Assembly: GCF_041060425.1 (NCBI RefSeq)
Contig: NZ_JAULBC010000005.1
Location: 124,001-188,000, forward strand
Length of the DNA: 64,000 nucleotides
Direction: 5' to 3'
Origin: Danxiaibacter flavus
Lineage (GTDB): Bacteria > Bacteroidota > Bacteroidia > Chitinophagales > Chitinophagaceae
In this document: piece by piece, positions 63,546 through 64,000 of the stretch
How positions within the stretch are numbered: the stretch's first letter is position 1
Layout of the letters: every line of letters begins with the position of its first letter
Translations under genes and position numbers: made by a program
The notes under the pieces: generated by a model
What the model was told of the DNA's origin: nothing
The model's input: the letters and a program-made list of their open reading frames with translations, nothing else
The model's database searches: none

Positions 63546-64000
63546 TTATTTACTCAGTTTAATAAACCTTCCGGAAAATTTTTCATTGCCAACAAGAAGT
63601 GTAAGAAAATAAGATCCACCGGTCAGGCCTGAGATGTTTATCTTTTCACTCCAATGAGCAGCTTTTTTTTCTCCAAAGCCTTTGCCCAGGAGTGTTCTGC
63701 CCGACATATCGGTAATATAAACGGAAACTTTTCCCTTTGCATCATTAACAACAGATAGATTCAAATAGTCATTGGCAGGTATCGGAGATAGTTTTAGTGT
63801 CTGAAACGCGTTATTGTCTTTGTCAGGAATCACGTCACGTGAAGAATATTGCTGCGCAGTTGCTGTACGTTGCGCCAATGGCAGCTTAACCGTAAAGGTT
63901 ACGGTCTTACTGTTGCTGCCTGCCTTGTCTGTCACTTTAACACGGAAAGTATATGTCCCGTTGGTCAGGTTTTTAATATTGGTAATCGAGCGTGCAGGAT
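63546..64000 (-). CDS. T9SS cargo protein, C-terminal part (5' end outside window)
   Basis: The frame is open to the window edge. Visible from the edge: the end of a PKD-like repeat (ARSITNIKNLTNGTYTFRVKVTDKAGSNSKTVTFTV) and a complete type A sorting domain (TLKLSPIPANDYLNLSVVNDAKGKVSVYITDMSGRTLLGK, ISGLTGGSYFLTLLVGNEKFSGRFIKLSK). It is a close paralogue of the end of the neighbouring esterase gene, so the two arose by tandem duplication. Catalytic domain not visible. Confidence 0.88.
   Translation of the reverse strand, partial: PARSITNIKNLTNGTYTFRVKVTDKAGSNSKTVTFTVKLPLAQRTATAQQYSSRDVIPDKDNNAFQTLKLSPIPANDYLNLSVVNDAKGKVSVYITDMSGRTLLGKGFGEKKAAHWSEKINISGLTGGSYFLTLLVGNEKFSGRFIKLSK

Overview
The window looks like a chromosomal segment of a Bacteroidota bacterium, most likely Chitinophagales or a relative. 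The support is a SusC/SusD pair, the gliding genes gldF and gldG, proteins with type IX secretion C-terminal domains, a GH-rich catabolic cluster, and one promoter of the Bacteroidota form TTG-N19-TAnnTTT(G/A). The genus cannot be fixed from sequence alone. No tRNA, rRNA, CRISPR array or intact transposase was seen.

Layout. Positions 1-8.4 kb hold the end of a flotillin gene, an exported type I phosphodiesterase, a long repeat-filled gap, and a 1923-residue alpha-2-macroglobulin that contains a SusC-like plug domain. Positions 8.7-20.1 kb (minus strand) form a glycan or glycoside uptake and oxidation locus: PmoA-like protein, SusD, SusC, a short-chain dehydrogenase, two exported Gfo/Idh/MocA oxidoreductases and a ThuA lipoprotein. 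A LacI-family regulator (20.5 kb) is divergent from it, followed by mannonate dehydratase uxuA and a third exported Gfo/Idh/MocA protein. Positions 25.5-30.9 kb hold housekeeping genes: lysS, lptC, coaX, a LON-domain protein and a lipoprotein that appears frameshifted. Positions 31-38.3 kb hold envelope-glycan genes (GT2, GT9, FkbM methyltransferase, two GT4) with meaB and an orphan ECF sigma factor. Positions 38.9-57.5 kb (minus strand) hold a second catabolic cluster: two GH29 fucosidases, GH95, GH35, a DUF6067-type glycosidase, and a module best known from Planctomycetes (two c-type cytochrome proteins, DUF1501, exported TIM-barrel isomerase). Positions 57.9-64 kb hold gldF, gldG and two adjacent genes for T9SS cargo proteins.

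How the parts fit. Four GCAAACGnTTGC-like sites lie upstream of thuA/lacI, the DUF1549/DUF1553 cytochrome gene, the DUF6067 glycosidase and the GH35 gene. They are a candidate operator set that would join the two catabolic clusters into one LacI regulon. Both clusters encode mostly exported enzymes. They could liberate sugars (fucose, galactose, uronates) and oxidise glycosides in the periplasm, possibly through 3-keto intermediates, with heme proteins available as electron carriers. This is inference.

The intergenic DNA is unusual. Most larger gaps contain one or more families of short repeats or palindromes: a ~118-bp tandem unit in two inverted arrays, near-perfect palindromes with a TGTCCTRCA core and compensatory changes, GCACAGAAT-armed terminators, AGCTnTCAGC decamers, and several 7-15 bp degenerate tandem families. 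These are listed separately below.
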